Source: CAZIPZ01 sp964541075 (GTDB lineage Bacteria > Acidobacteriota > Terriglobia > 20CM-2-55-15). Taken from it: DNA of 12,014 nt. The stretch covers positions 1 through 12,014 of the forward strand of contig CAZIPZ010000118.1 in assembly GCA_964541075.1 (NCBI GenBank), written 5' to 3'. The translations under genes were made by a program, and so were the position numbers. Positions 1 through 6,492 of the stretch are shown here, one piece after another (positions within the stretch are counted from its first letter, which is position 1; the number at the start of each line of letters is the position of its first letter). Under the pieces are notes generated by a model. It did not search any database, was not told the origin of the DNA, and was given only the letters and a program-made list of their open reading frames with translations.

Positions 1-298
1 CCCTAGAGGAAACGCCATTCTTGCATTTGGTAACCATCCACATTGCGATAAGCCATTTATCCAATGGAATTGGGGAATCTTCCATAACTGTTCCGGCCTT
101 AATCGAAAACTGGCGCTTCGGATGACGCGCCTTACATTGAAACTTCTGCCGCGCCGGAATGAACGTTGCATCATTGCGCCCACACTCAGGACAGACGGGC
201 TTTCCATCCGGCCAGCGAGACGCGGACAGATAAGCGATGCAGTTCATTGGATTCGAGAAAAACTCAATCGCGGCTTTCAATGTTTTAGGTGTCTTCAT
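1..298 (-). CDS. IS1595-family transposase, N-terminal part (runs off left edge)
   Basis: The reading frame starts at an ATG at 298 and stays open to base 1, giving about 99 codons with no stop, so it is truncated by the window. The product begins MKTPKTLKAAIEFF and has a zinc-ribbon half-site VCPECG (around residues 40-45), then FQCKARHPKRQFS, then KAGTVMEDSPIPLDKW followed by WMVTKCKNGVSS. This order of zinc ribbon, K-x-GT-x-x-EDSP, LDKW and KNG(V/I)SS is typical of the N-terminal zinc-ribbon region of IS1595-family (DDE/DDNK-type) transposases. The catalytic domain would lie to the left of the window. The second zinc half-site reads C-x3-H rather than CxxC, as in some members of this family. 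There is no clear Shine-Dalgarno. The predicted -10 box ends 9 bp before the ATG, so the transcript may be nearly leaderless. The family call is confident; whether the element is intact cannot be judged. Confidence 0.85.
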   Translation of the reverse strand, partial: MKTPKTLKAAIEFFSNPMNCIAYLSASRWPDGKPVCPECGRNDATFIPARQKFQCKARHPKRQFSIKAGTVMEDSPIPLDKWLIAMWMVTKCKNGVSSR

Positions 299-302
299 GA
301 TG

Positions 303-349
303 GGGCAATAGTAGCAAATGGATGTGATGCGTCAAGTATATTATTGCCC
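303..349 (-). promoter_or_regulatory. Transposase promoter embedded in an inverted repeat
   Basis: On the minus strand a -35 box TTGACG (335-330) and a -10 box TACTAT (313-308) are separated by 16 bp and point at the transposase ATG at 298. The sequences flanking this promoter form an 11-nt inverted repeat with one mismatch: GGGCAATAGTA (303-313) and TATTATTGCCC (339-349). The left arm overlaps the -10 box and the right arm lies just upstream of the -35. The outer arm is probably part of the terminal inverted repeat of the insertion sequence, with the element end somewhere near 350-362. The exact end and target duplication cannot be fixed because the other end lies outside the window. Confidence 0.55.
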
Positions 350-386
350 AATTTAGGGGCCGGCCTCTGGGCCCGCGGCAGTTTGC

Positions 387-914
387 TTAATTCGTAGCGT
401 CGATCAAATAACCGACCAAAGTACCGTTCCCTCCTCCAATGAAGTCACAGCCCTGAAAGGGAACGAGCAACAGCGGCGTCAGTCCTGGCTCGAAATAGAA
501 ACGAATTCGCTTATCGATGATGATGTTGCGAACATCGGGCGCCACTCCAGTCGGCGCGATGTCGAGGCGACTGCCGGTATTGTCGGACCTTGCCAGAGTC
601 AGGCTTTTCATCTTGAAGTCATCAATACTGCCGGAACAGATCATGTTCACGGACACATGTTCCACGACCAGGCGTTTTCCTGTGGGAACAGTTGGGAAGG
701 CCACTGCACAGAGAACATTTGAACAATTCCCGAAAGTAATACCGGAGATGTTAACGGTGTTCTGATACGGCATCCGGCCGGGCTCATCGACATTCTTCGT
801 GTACGCGGGCCGGATCTGCGCAATAGCCTCACCTGCAGTCGCATGGAAAATCAAAGCCAAAACCGCCAGACCGGCAGCTCCGAAAGTCAGTTTACGTAGC
901 GTTGAAATGCTCAT
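387..914 (-). CDS. Secreted protein of unknown function, 175 aa
   Basis: The start ATG at 914 is supported by an AGGAG Shine-Dalgarno at 929-925, 10 nt upstream. The first 32 residues look like a Sec signal peptide: a basic N-region (RK), a hydrophobic stretch GAAGLAVLALIF and a likely signal peptidase I site after AIA (residue 32). The mature part is about 143 residues, rich in beta-prone sequence, with four cysteines (64, 69, 93, 156) that could form two disulfides outside the cytoplasm. A segment VPTGKRLVVEHVSV precedes a variable middle, and the C-terminus ends in GTLVGYLIDATN. I do not recognise a named domain. Small secreted proteins with this kind of layout are common in Acidobacteriota, but no function is known to me. 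It stands alone: the insertion sequence is about 25-40 bp beyond its stop, and there is a gap of about 650 bp on the other side. Confidence 0.75.
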   Translation of the reverse strand: MSISTLRKLTFGAAGLAVLALIFHATAGEAIAQIRPAYTKNVDEPGRMPYQNTVNISGITFGNCSNVLCAVAFPTVPTGKRLVVEHVSVNMICSGSIDDFKMKSLTLARSDNTGSRLDIAPTGVAPDVRNIIIDKRIRFYFEPGLTPLLLVPFQGCDFIGGGNGTLVGYLIDATN

Positions 915-1561
915 TTTTTTTCTTCTCCTAAACGATCAATAGATCGGTCCGTGAATAAGATTCGCCGCACCAGTCCGGCGCCCTGAGTTTCCGAAGTTGA
1001 AGCAAAGGAGGCGCCGCAATTCGAATGCAGGCGTCGGGATGCTTTGTTGGACCTTCAGCTTCCCCTGTAAATAGTCCCGACGATTTCTAAGCGGAAGCGA
1101 ATGACGTTTGACGTAAAGCCTTGAAACAGCAAATTACGACACCCGCTTCGAACGTCTGAAAGAATGCGTCGGAGTCCTTTACGTTCTTGAAATTTCGAAG
1201 GTCAAACAGTCAAAATCCGTTTGTTGGGCTGGGTACTTATCTTAAGAAGACGACTCCAAAAGACCTTCTCTTGATCATGCGCAGACGGACCGATGGAATC
1301 CTTTGCTTTGCCGAAAACGGCATGAAAGGTCAGGTTTGCTTCACTTGGCCGGAATACTGTCAAAACAGAAGGTGGGCCGAGTTTATTGGACCGCGGCTGC
1401 GCAAGGAAATTGATCGATCTGCGGATCGCCCCACCGTACACCATGCCCGTCTCAGACAGCAAGGCACACCGCCACATCAGTAACTGTCTTAAACCTTCCC
1501 GCGGAAACGGTAGGCACCTGTGGGCGCAGGCCTTCCGGAAAGCTTGATTCAGTTGAACGCC
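915..1561. other. Gene-poor gap of about 650 bp
   Basis: No reading frame here is convincing. The two opposed frames at 1187-1483 (plus) and 1202-1477 (minus) occupy the same bases, lack a good Shine-Dalgarno and encode nothing I recognise. The interval should contain the promoter of the secreted protein (914, minus) and the 3' end of the histidine kinase transcript (stop at 1562, minus), but I could not find a strong consensus promoter or a stem plus U-tract terminator. It may be decayed coding sequence. Confidence 0.5.
925..929 (-). promoter_or_regulatory. Ribosome binding site of the 175-aa secreted protein
   Basis: The minus strand reads AGGAG followed by an A-rich spacer of 10 nt to the ATG at 914. 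It fixes the start of the secreted protein. Confidence 0.6.
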
Positions 1562-2632
1562 TTACTTGTCCAGAATACGCGTCGTCTGCGGTATCAGAAT
1601 CGTAAACACACAGCCTAGGCCCGGCAGATTTCTTGCCGTGAGTGTTCCACCGTGGGCTTCAACGGCGCGCCGTGCGATGGCCAAGCCAAGTCCAGTGCCA
1701 CGCCGATCGTTCCTTTCTTGAAAAAAGGGCTTAAATAGGCTTTCAGTACTCGTTTCGGATATCCCGCCGCAACGATCTTCGACTTCAATCGCCACGGCCT
1801 CACGTATGGAAAATCCTCGAAGAATGATGGTTTCATAGTCCGGCGTAAATTTGATCGCATTCCTAAGAAGATTATCGATTGCTGATGAAAGGAGCCGTTG
1901 GTCGACATCGATAACCAAGCCTTCATCAGCTTTAACCTCAATTTGAACAGGCCGCTCCGGTCGGTTGTCCGCTATCACTTGTTCAAACAGGTCATCCAAC
2001 CTCTGCCATTCCCGTTGGGCGATCGCACCGATCAGCCGTGCCTCAGCCAGAGATTCGGCGACCAGATTGGCAATTCTCCCTAAAGCGCGCTGGACAACAT
2101 CGGCCGTACTGCCGTTAAACCCTGCTTTGCCTTTTCGAATAAGCTCGAAAGCCAGCGAAGCATTTCCAACCGCATTGCGTATTTCATGAATAACAAACCC
2201 TAGATGTTCGGCTCTATTCTTCTCTTCTGTGGACCGCGTTTCTTCGAACGATTCAATCGATCTGGCAATGCCTTCATCGACACATCGATTCAAAACTTGG
2301 AACTCCCGAGGCAGGACGGTTTCACTGTACTTTACGGCCATCTGGCTGACGGCGTCGCATACCAATCCATAGTCGTGAACTAATCGACTGAGATCAAATC
2401 CTTGTGATTTTCGAATAAACCCCTGCTGTCTGGCCGTAGTGATTCCCAGATCGGTTGCATTGATTTCTTGGGAGCTATGATCTGCGCGGAGCGCATCGAT
2501 GACCTCATCGACAAAGCAGGGAATTTCGCTGATGAGTTCCTCATCGTCGCGCCCTGGATATCGATTTTTCAGATCTTGGAGACAGAAATCGAGGATTTCG
2601 GTCCTATGGGCGGATATGAAATCGTGCAGCAT
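1562..2632 (-). CDS. Soluble sensor histidine kinase, RsbRD-like N-terminus (orphan)
   Basis: This is a 356-residue cytoplasmic histidine kinase with no membrane segment. Residues 1-130 form a helical input region resembling the RsbRD N-terminal domain (LHDFISAHRTEILDF at the start, then LVHDYGLVCDAV near 84-95). The dimerisation/phospho-acceptor helix carries GFVIHEIRNAV with the expected phosphorylated His149. The ATPase domain has an N box DNLLRNAIKFT (253-263), a G1 box with Asp286 in EDRCGGI, an F box FKPFF (300-304) and a G2 box GTGLGLA (312-318). The G1 box is D-x-C-G-G rather than D-x-G-x-G, which I recall as usual in this soluble kinase subfamily. The start at 2632 is preceded by AAGGA about 6 nt upstream. 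No response regulator or phosphatase gene is adjacent, so partner and signal are unknown; the N-terminal resemblance hints at an intracellular stress input. Confidence 0.9.
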   Translation of the reverse strand: MLHDFISAHRTEILDFCLQDLKNRYPGRDDEELISEIPCFVDEVIDALRADHSSQEINATDLGITTARQQGFIRKSQGFDLSRLVHDYGLVCDAVSQMAVKYSETVLPREFQVLNRCVDEGIARSIESFEETRSTEEKNRAEHLGFVIHEIRNAVGNASLAFELIRKGKAGFNGSTADVVQRALGRIANLVAESLAEARLIGAIAQREWQRLDDLFEQVIADNRPERPVQIEVKADEGLVIDVDQRLLSSAIDNLLRNAIKFTPDYETIILRGFSIREAVAIEVEDRCGGISETSTESLFKPFFQERNDRRGTGLGLAIARRAVEAHGGTLTARNLPGLGCVFTILIPQTTRILDK

Positions 2633-2806
2633 GTCATTCCTTTTCCCCCGGAACCTTGGGATTTGTCTTTTAGATGCCTGATCTGTTTAGTTGAAACTAT
2701 GCCTGAGTGATTAAGACGATTCCCGTTCGGGGAATGTGGCGTGTGGAGAGTATCACTGGCAATGACGGAAATTCCTACCTTTATCGAACAAGTCTCTTCA
2801 GCACGC

Positions 2807-2860
2807 TACAAAAACTGACCCCCACTGTGAATCGGGACTTCGATAAAAAGTGTTCCTTCA
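2807..2860. mobile_element. Possible relic of an IS21-type element end
   Basis: The stretch contains CAAAAACTGACCCCC (2809-2823) followed about 35 bp later by ATAAAAAGTGTTCC (2843-2856), i.e. two A5-nTG-rich motifs in direct orientation. Paired motifs of the AAAACTGACCC / AAAAGTGACCC type are found at the ends of some IS21-family elements. No transposase is present on either side, so at most this is a solo end or remnant. The resemblance is from memory and weak. Confidence 0.2.
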
Positions 2861-3161
2861 GTGAACAACTGGAGAATATCACGCGGACAGGAGTATAGCA
2901 GGTTGGATAAGGAACGCTGTCTTCAGCGGGAACCAGGACTCCACCTCAGTGGTTGTTTCATCTGACATTGATTCAAGCGCCCCACTGATTCCTGCGTTTA
3001 ACCGGTCACTGCGGAACGATGGGATGGGGCAGCACGACGCCACCGATCGCATCGGCTGTAGAGAATTGCGATGGTGCGAAGGCAGCCTGAGGAGTAGAAT
3101 CTACAAATCCTTTCAGTCTCACTTAGATTGTTGGCATAAACGGGGCCGCCTAACTGATTCT

Positions 3162-3175
3162 GGATCGATCGATCC
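3162..3175. promoter_or_regulatory. Perfect 14-bp palindrome upstream of the RRM gene
   Basis: GGATCGATCGATCC is a perfect dyad, 115 bp before the RRM start codon. Such symmetry could be an operator for a dimeric regulator, but it is also a simple GATC-rich sequence that may arise by chance. No adjacent regulator gene suggests a binder. Confidence 0.25.
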
Positions 3176-3280
3176 GGGAATTACCTTTCTGCGGCGGCTC
3201 TGATACCTTCGCGACATAAGGCCTTTCCCAATAGTCTACAGACCAAATCGCAAAAGCCGAGTTACGGCCGAATTACGAAA

Positions 3281-3286
3281 GAGGAG
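3281..3286 (+). promoter_or_regulatory. Ribosome binding site of the RRM gene
   Basis: GAGGAG is placed 4 nt before the ATG at 3291, a strong Shine-Dalgarno that decides the start. Confidence 0.75.
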
Positions 3287-3290
3287 CAAC

Positions 3291-3593
3291 ATGGGCAACA
3301 AACTGTACGTTGGGAATCTGCCATTTTCTGCGACTGATGACTCTCTGAGAGAAATGTTTGCACAAGCAGGCCAAGTCCAGTCGGCCAGGATCATCACCGA
3401 CAGGGACACTGGCCGCAGCAAAGGCTTCGGATTTGTCGAAATGTCGACGAACCAGGAAGCATCCGACGCTATCAACAAATTCAATGGTGCGGACTTTGAT
3501 GGGCGCTCGCTTACCGTAAACGAGGCTCGACCGATGGCGCCCCGAGAGGATGCCGGCCGCGGCCACCGTGGTGGCGGACGTCAACGATGGTGA
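3291..3593 (+). CDS. RRM-domain RNA-binding protein, 100 aa
   Basis: A single RNA recognition motif fills residues 4-80. RNP2 is LYVGNL (5-10) and RNP1 is KGFGFVEM (44-51), with the conserved aromatic residues that stack on RNA bases (Tyr6, Phe46, Phe48). After the domain comes a short basic, glycine-rich tail (GRGHRGGGRQRW) like that of cyanobacterial and proteobacterial Rbp proteins, which bind single-stranded RNA and are often cold- or stress-induced. The start is fixed by GAGGAG (3281-3286) 4 nt before the ATG. Its last 7 nt overlap the ATG of the next gene (3587), so the two are very probably translationally coupled. The RNA targets cannot be inferred. The family assignment is secure. 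Confidence 0.95.
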   Translation: MGNKLYVGNLPFSATDDSLREMFAQAGQVQSARIITDRDTGRSKGFGFVEMSTNQEASDAINKFNGADFDGRSLTVNEARPMAPREDAGRGHRGGGRQRW

Positions 3594-3874
3594 AAGATGC
3601 GGAGCGAACTCCTATGCACCTATCCGGACATCCGCGTTCGCTAGACAAACGATGGTATCTCGGAGTGCTTTGCCAACGGTGCAAAGCGAAAATTCTCTTT
3701 GCTCGCGATTTCACAGACGGGCGGAGCAAGGTGCTTCCGCCTGCAACACTTGTCCTGACGTGCGCCGAAGAGAAGTGCGGCCACAAAGGGGATTACTCCA
3801 AGGCAAAGATATCTCGGTTCCAAAAAGCCCTAACCACAGTCGACAGCAGTGGTGGTCGGAAACGTGCTCATTGA
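3587..3874 (+). CDS. Small CxxC zinc-ribbon-like protein, 95 aa
   Basis: The frame opens at ATG 3587 inside the RRM stop region (ATGGTGA) and encodes 95 residues. A hydrophobic-aromatic start RWYLGVL leads into CQRC (Cys29, Cys32). About 27 residues later comes a second pair, CAEEKC (Cys59, Cys64), followed by GHKGDYSKAKISRFQK. Two cysteine pairs at this spacing suggest a small zinc ribbon, though metal binding is inferred. An alternative in-frame start is ATG 3614 (residue 10), which has GGAG at 3601-3604 in good position; it would leave the cysteine core intact. I know of no named function. Coupling to an RNA-binding protein gene makes a role in RNA handling or stress response conceivable, but nothing in the sequence proves it. 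Confidence 0.7.
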   Translation: MVKDAERTPMHLSGHPRSLDKRWYLGVLCQRCKAKILFARDFTDGRSKVLPPATLVLTCAEEKCGHKGDYSKAKISRFQKALTTVDSSGGRKRAH

Positions 3875-3953
3875 ACGAGTGATCAATGATTTCCGGAGGA
3901 TGTTTGCTTCTATGGAAATCAAATCGGTTCTGACTGTGACAGTCCACTAGACT

Positions 3954-3958
3954 GGAGG
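3954..3958 (+). promoter_or_regulatory. Ribosome binding site deciding a TTG start
   Basis: GGAGG sits 5 nt before TTG 3964, supporting the non-ATG start of the 83-aa protein. Confidence 0.55.
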
Positions 3959-3963
3959 TTGGC

Positions 3964-4215
3964 TTGGATGATGAGCGATTCAACGCGGAATTAAGCACTG
4001 CCCTGCTTGGGTTCAACGGAGAAGCAGTTCTGTATTGCCAAGGCATTTCAGACACCGTCGCCCGAGAGTACGCCATGGAGTATTCGAGTATGCTTCAGAA
4101 ACAGGTCAAGGGACTCGAAGCTCCACTTCCCCGGATTCCAGCCGGACTCTTCGAGCCAAATCGCAACTTGATTCGTGCCACGCTGGATCGGATGTGTAAG
4201 AAGTATTTTCCTTAG
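3964..4215 (+). CDS. Hypothetical protein, 83 aa, TTG start
   Basis: The frame begins at TTG 3964 with a perfect GGAGG (3954-3958) 5 nt upstream; the nearby ATGs at 3968 and 3971 are out of frame, so TTG is the best start. The product is acidic in its N-terminal half (MDDERFNAELSTALL), has no membrane segment or signal peptide and carries two cysteines (YCQG, RMCKK). Sequence such as GISDTVAREYAMEYSSML looks helical, and a proline-rich linker PLPRIPAGLFEP precedes a second helix. I do not recognise the family. It lies 90 bp after the CxxC gene on the same strand and could be a third member of the RRM unit, or independent. The ribosome binding site and compact frame favour a real gene. Confidence 0.55.
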   Translation: MDDERFNAELSTALLGFNGEAVLYCQGISDTVAREYAMEYSSMLQKQVKGLEAPLPRIPAGLFEPNRNLIRATLDRMCKKYFP

Positions 4216-4232
4216 GCGTGATTGACCTTCAC

Positions 4233-4258
4233 GGAGCGTCATCCGGTTGGATGGCTCC
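4233..4258. terminator. Possible stem-loop between convergent genes
   Basis: GGAGC (4233-4237) pairs with GCTCC (4254-4258), and CATCC (4240-4244) with GGATG (4249-4253), around a GGTT loop with a 2-nt bulge. It lies 17 bp after the stop of the plus-strand 83-aa gene and between it and the convergent minus-strand gene. There is no clear T-tract on either strand, so it is a weak terminator candidate. Confidence 0.35.
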
Positions 4259-4322
4259 ATGGCCTTCGATTGAAAAGAAGGTCTGCCCTGTGATGCCTTA
4301 GCGGAAAAAGGCGACTCGGGTC

Positions 4323-4631
4323 TTATAACTTTGGACGCATGGTGTTGAACTCGGCGTTTAACTCCCGTTCAACCTCAGTGAAACCGCACACACAGGGCGC
4401 CGAAGCCGGACAATCCGGCCGATGGCGGCCATAGCGTCTCAGCAGCTCGCGCCAATCGACGGCTGGAGTTGTCGGGAAATGTTGAAACATTGCCGCTCGT
4501 TCGGCCCAGGCAGCCAAGTCATTCCAGGCGTTTTGAACCTCGGCGGCCAGGCCTTGCCATATGTGACTCGCGATTGCACCGCGACTCAATAAACGCGTTC
4601 GAAAGGTTCCATATAACTGTTCACCAGTCAT
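4323..4631 (-). CDS. Hypothetical Cys/His protein, 102 aa
   Basis: The ATG at 4631 is preceded by GGAGG (4642-4638) 6 nt away, a strong start signal. The product is mainly helical by eye, with a tryptophan-rich middle (IWQGLAAEVQNAWNDLAAWAERAAMF). A C-terminal patch with His70, Cys74, Cys80 and Cys82, reading RHRPDCPASAPCVCGF, could bind a metal ion; this is inference. Motifs of the form H-x3-C-P...C-x-C-G-F occur in short uncharacterised phage-like and soil-bacterial proteins, but I cannot name a family. It is downstream of pirin on the same strand, 89 bp after its stop, and may be the last gene of a three-gene unit or have its own promoter. Confidence 0.6.
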   Translation of the reverse strand: MTGEQLYGTFRTRLLSRGAIASHIWQGLAAEVQNAWNDLAAWAERAAMFQHFPTTPAVDWRELLRRYGRHRPDCPASAPCVCGFTEVERELNAEFNTMRPKL

Positions 4632-4720
4632 TTGCGGCCTCCAATCACAGGATCGTCTAAGGGCCCCGCAAATAAAGGGAATTTTTTAGGCGATAGGTGC
4701 GTTATTTCTGACTCGGGACA

Positions 4721-5623
4721 CTACCTTGCGGGATTTGGAGGAACGGCATTAATGAATTCAGGTGAGGCCAACCGCGAACCTGCGTAGCCGTGAACATCAC
4801 CGAAGCGGCGATGATTCACCCAGTCTTCACGGGCTTGTGCGATCTCGTCTTCCGTTCGCGCCACAAAATTCCACCACATTAGAATGTGTTCCCCGAATGG
4901 CCGGCCCCCGATTAGCAGTAAGCGCGAATCCCGATGAGACGACACCTCAAGTTCATCGTGACCTAAGCCGACATAGTGCAAAGCGCCGCGATCGAGGCGA
5001 CGGCCTTGGATAGCGACGTCGCCTTTCAGAACAAGCAGAGCATGCTCGAAGTCGCGTTGTAGCGGAACAGCCACCGGTTGGTCTGATTGAAACTCAATAT
5101 CGGCCCCAATTACAGGCGAGAACATGCGCGCCGGTGATGTCGCACCCATCATTTCTCCCACAATGACAGTGGCCGTTGCTGCTGGCAGGCTGGCCGACGG
5201 GAGAACGGGGTAATGATCGAACACCGGCGTCATATTGCGATGTCCATCAGGCAATGCTATCCAGAGTTGAACGCCGCTCAGCTCTCCTGAATTCTCCGAA
5301 GGAGTTTCTTCGGCGTGGGCGATGCCCGCTCCGGACGTCATCAGATTCAGTTGGCCGGCATGCATGACAGCTTCGCACCCAAGGCTGTCATGGTGGACAA
5401 CCTCGCCCTTCAGAAGCCATGAAACCGTCTGCAACCCCATATGGGGATGCGCCCCAACATCCATTGCCTTTTCACGCGTGAAGCTGATCGGACCATATCG
5501 ATCGAGGAAACACCAAGGTCCGACCATGCGACGCCGGCTGCGCGGGAGCGCTCGAAGGATTCTCATCCCCCCAACCTGCGTCTCGCGGGCCGGAAGACTC
5601 TCGATCTGCAACACCGGGTTCAT
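4721..5623 (-). CDS. Pirin family protein
   Basis: This is a complete 300-residue bicupin protein of the pirin family. The N-terminal cupin contains the metal site HPHMGLQTVSW and GAGIAHAEE, giving His59, His61, His103 and Glu105, which match the iron-binding His/His/His/Glu set of human pirin and E. coli YhhW. The segment LKGEVVHHDSLG is also typical. The C-terminal half ends with FGEHILMWWNFVARTEDEI, a conserved pirin stretch. Some bacterial pirins oxidise quercetin, others bind regulatory or metabolic proteins, so the substrate here is not known. ATG 5623 is the first start after an in-frame stop, but no good Shine-Dalgarno precedes it. It begins 44 bp after the stop of the DUF454 gene on the same strand, consistent with co-transcription. 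The family is certain, the role is not. Confidence 0.95.
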   Translation of the reverse strand: MNPVLQIESLPARETQVGGMRILRALPRSRRRMVGPWCFLDRYGPISFTREKAMDVGAHPHMGLQTVSWLLKGEVVHHDSLGCEAVMHAGQLNLMTSGAGIAHAEETPSENSGELSGVQLWIALPDGHRNMTPVFDHYPVLPSASLPAATATVIVGEMMGATSPARMFSPVIGADIEFQSDQPVAVPLQRDFEHALLVLKGDVAIQGRRLDRGALHYVGLGHDELEVSSHRDSRLLLIGGRPFGEHILMWWNFVARTEDEIAQAREDWVNHRRFGDVHGYAGSRLASPEFINAVPPNPAR

Positions 5624-5667
5624 TCTGGTTCTATTCTATCGGGACAAACATCACTTCATCTAATACG

Positions 5668-6042
5668 TCAGGATGGCTGCCGAAAAATCATCACAATAAC
5701 GATTAGCCCGACAGCTCCGGACATTCCTTTGACCAAAGGATCAATGCTGCTGAAGAGAATAGCCGGCGTCAGCAGCACGACCACCGTTATCGTCGCCGCG
5801 ACTTTGACGTGCGGCCGTATAGCGCGTCTTTCGTGCCAATCCCGGATGATGGGCCCCATTGTCTTGTGCTCCAGCAGCCATGTATGCAGCCTCCGCGACC
5901 CTCTCGAAAAGCAAAAGGCGGCCAACAGAAGAAAAGGCGTGGTGGGCAGCAGGGGAAGCGCCACACCAAGAAAGGCGAGCCCCACACAAATGCATCCGGC
6001 TAAATTGTAAAGGAACTTACGCACATGGTTCCCGATGTTCAA
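5668..6042 (-). CDS. DUF454 (YbaN-like) inner-membrane protein
   Basis: The frame gives 124 residues from TTG 6042. The DUF454 signature is clear: LPLLPTTPFLLLAAFCFSR (residues 29-47), then RRLHTWLLEHKTMGP and IRDWHERRAI. Membrane segments are predicted near residues 12-30, 33-46, 79-96 and 105-119, so this is a small inner-membrane protein. YbaN itself has no established biochemical activity. The start is uncertain: TTG 6042 directly follows an in-frame stop, whereas an in-frame GTG at 6024 (residue 7) would yield MRKFLYNLAG, closer to the usual N-terminus of the family. Neither has a strong Shine-Dalgarno. It is the first gene of a minus-strand run with pirin, and no coupled function of the two is known to me. 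Confidence 0.9.
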   Translation of the reverse strand: MNIGNHVRKFLYNLAGCICVGLAFLGVALPLLPTTPFLLLAAFCFSRGSRRLHTWLLEHKTMGPIIRDWHERRAIRPHVKVAATITVVVLLTPAILFSSIDPLVKGMSGAVGLIVIVMIFRQPS

Positions 6043-6279
6043 GGCATCTCAAGCAAACCCAAGTTTCATTCTGCTACGCGAAAGGGCCCGGCTGCAAAGT
6101 GCGATTTCGTGCGCACACTCGAAGTGGTCGGTCGTGGCGCCCGAATTCAACACAAAAATCCGCCACCTGCCTGCGTCCGAAAGTACCGCAGCTGGCGAAC
6201 GTTGCCGTGATCATAGGCTTTCTGCTGCCCGGATGAGCGCACGCTGCAGGACCAAACGCCCGGATGCTGATTGGGATTA

Positions 6280-6390
6280 CCGGAGCACTCGGCTCAAGCG
6301 CACTTTCGGAGAATCAAATCACCTGAGCTGGTAGCGAAATCCATGCTCCACGGTTTAAAAACGCTTTTTGATCCAAAAAACGTGATCGAC
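6280..6390 (+). pseudogene. Relic of GlcD-type FAD-linked oxidase C-terminus
   Basis: About 37 codons read PEHSAQAHFRRIKSPEL followed by VAKSMLHGLKTLFDPKNVID. This resembles the end of glycolate oxidase / D-2-hydroxyglutarate dehydrogenase-type FAD-linked oxidases, where (G)EHG-x-G is followed by a K/R-SPE-x-x-x-LM-x-x-(I/L)K-x-x-(L/F)DPKN-I-x-NPGK motif. Here the EH, RIKSPEL, LK and FDPKNVI parts are kept, but the usual glycines after EH and the NPGK after the last residue are lost, and nothing upstream in any frame resembles the rest of the enzyme. I read it as a short leftover. Chance similarity is possible over so few residues. Confidence 0.4.
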
Positions 6391-6492
6391 CTTCAATCCG
6401 GGACCTGCTCTCCTCCCGGGACATCCTGGGTGGTCACACTCCAGAAATCAGGGGCTTCCGGCTTCAGCTATGGAAAATTTGTTATGGACGCC

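Larger units (their letters stand above)
2633..3290. other. Intergenic region of about 660 bp between divergent genes
   Basis: This interval separates the minus-strand kinase from the plus-strand RRM gene and must hold both promoters. Short frames at 2707-2898 and 2949-3203 have no Shine-Dalgarno or recognisable domain and were not called. Structures visible are a small hairpin (ATTCCC 2719-2724 with GGGAAT 2730-2735), an IS-end-like stretch at 2807-2860 and a perfect 14-bp palindrome at 3162-3175. I found no strong sigma-70 promoter. Confidence 0.5.

Noticed and set aside
933..946. CGATC-aata-GATCG dyad just upstream of the secreted protein start
   Set aside because: Arms are only 5 bp and of common sequence; too short to call an operator.
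1187..1483. 98-aa plus-strand frame
   Set aside because: It overlaps an equally long minus-strand frame (1202-1477), has no Shine-Dalgarno and no recognisable domain.
2719..2735. Hairpin ATTCCC-gttcg-GGGAAT as terminator
   Set aside because: Only 6 bp of stem, no T-tract, and it lies upstream of the kinase rather than after a gene end.
2949..3203. 84-aa plus-strand frame upstream of the RRM gene
   Set aside because: No ribosome binding site, low-complexity composition unlike a folded protein, and it covers the palindrome expected in a control region.
5441..6010. 189-aa plus-strand frame
   Set aside because: It runs antisense across pirin and DUF454, both clearly identified on the minus strand.
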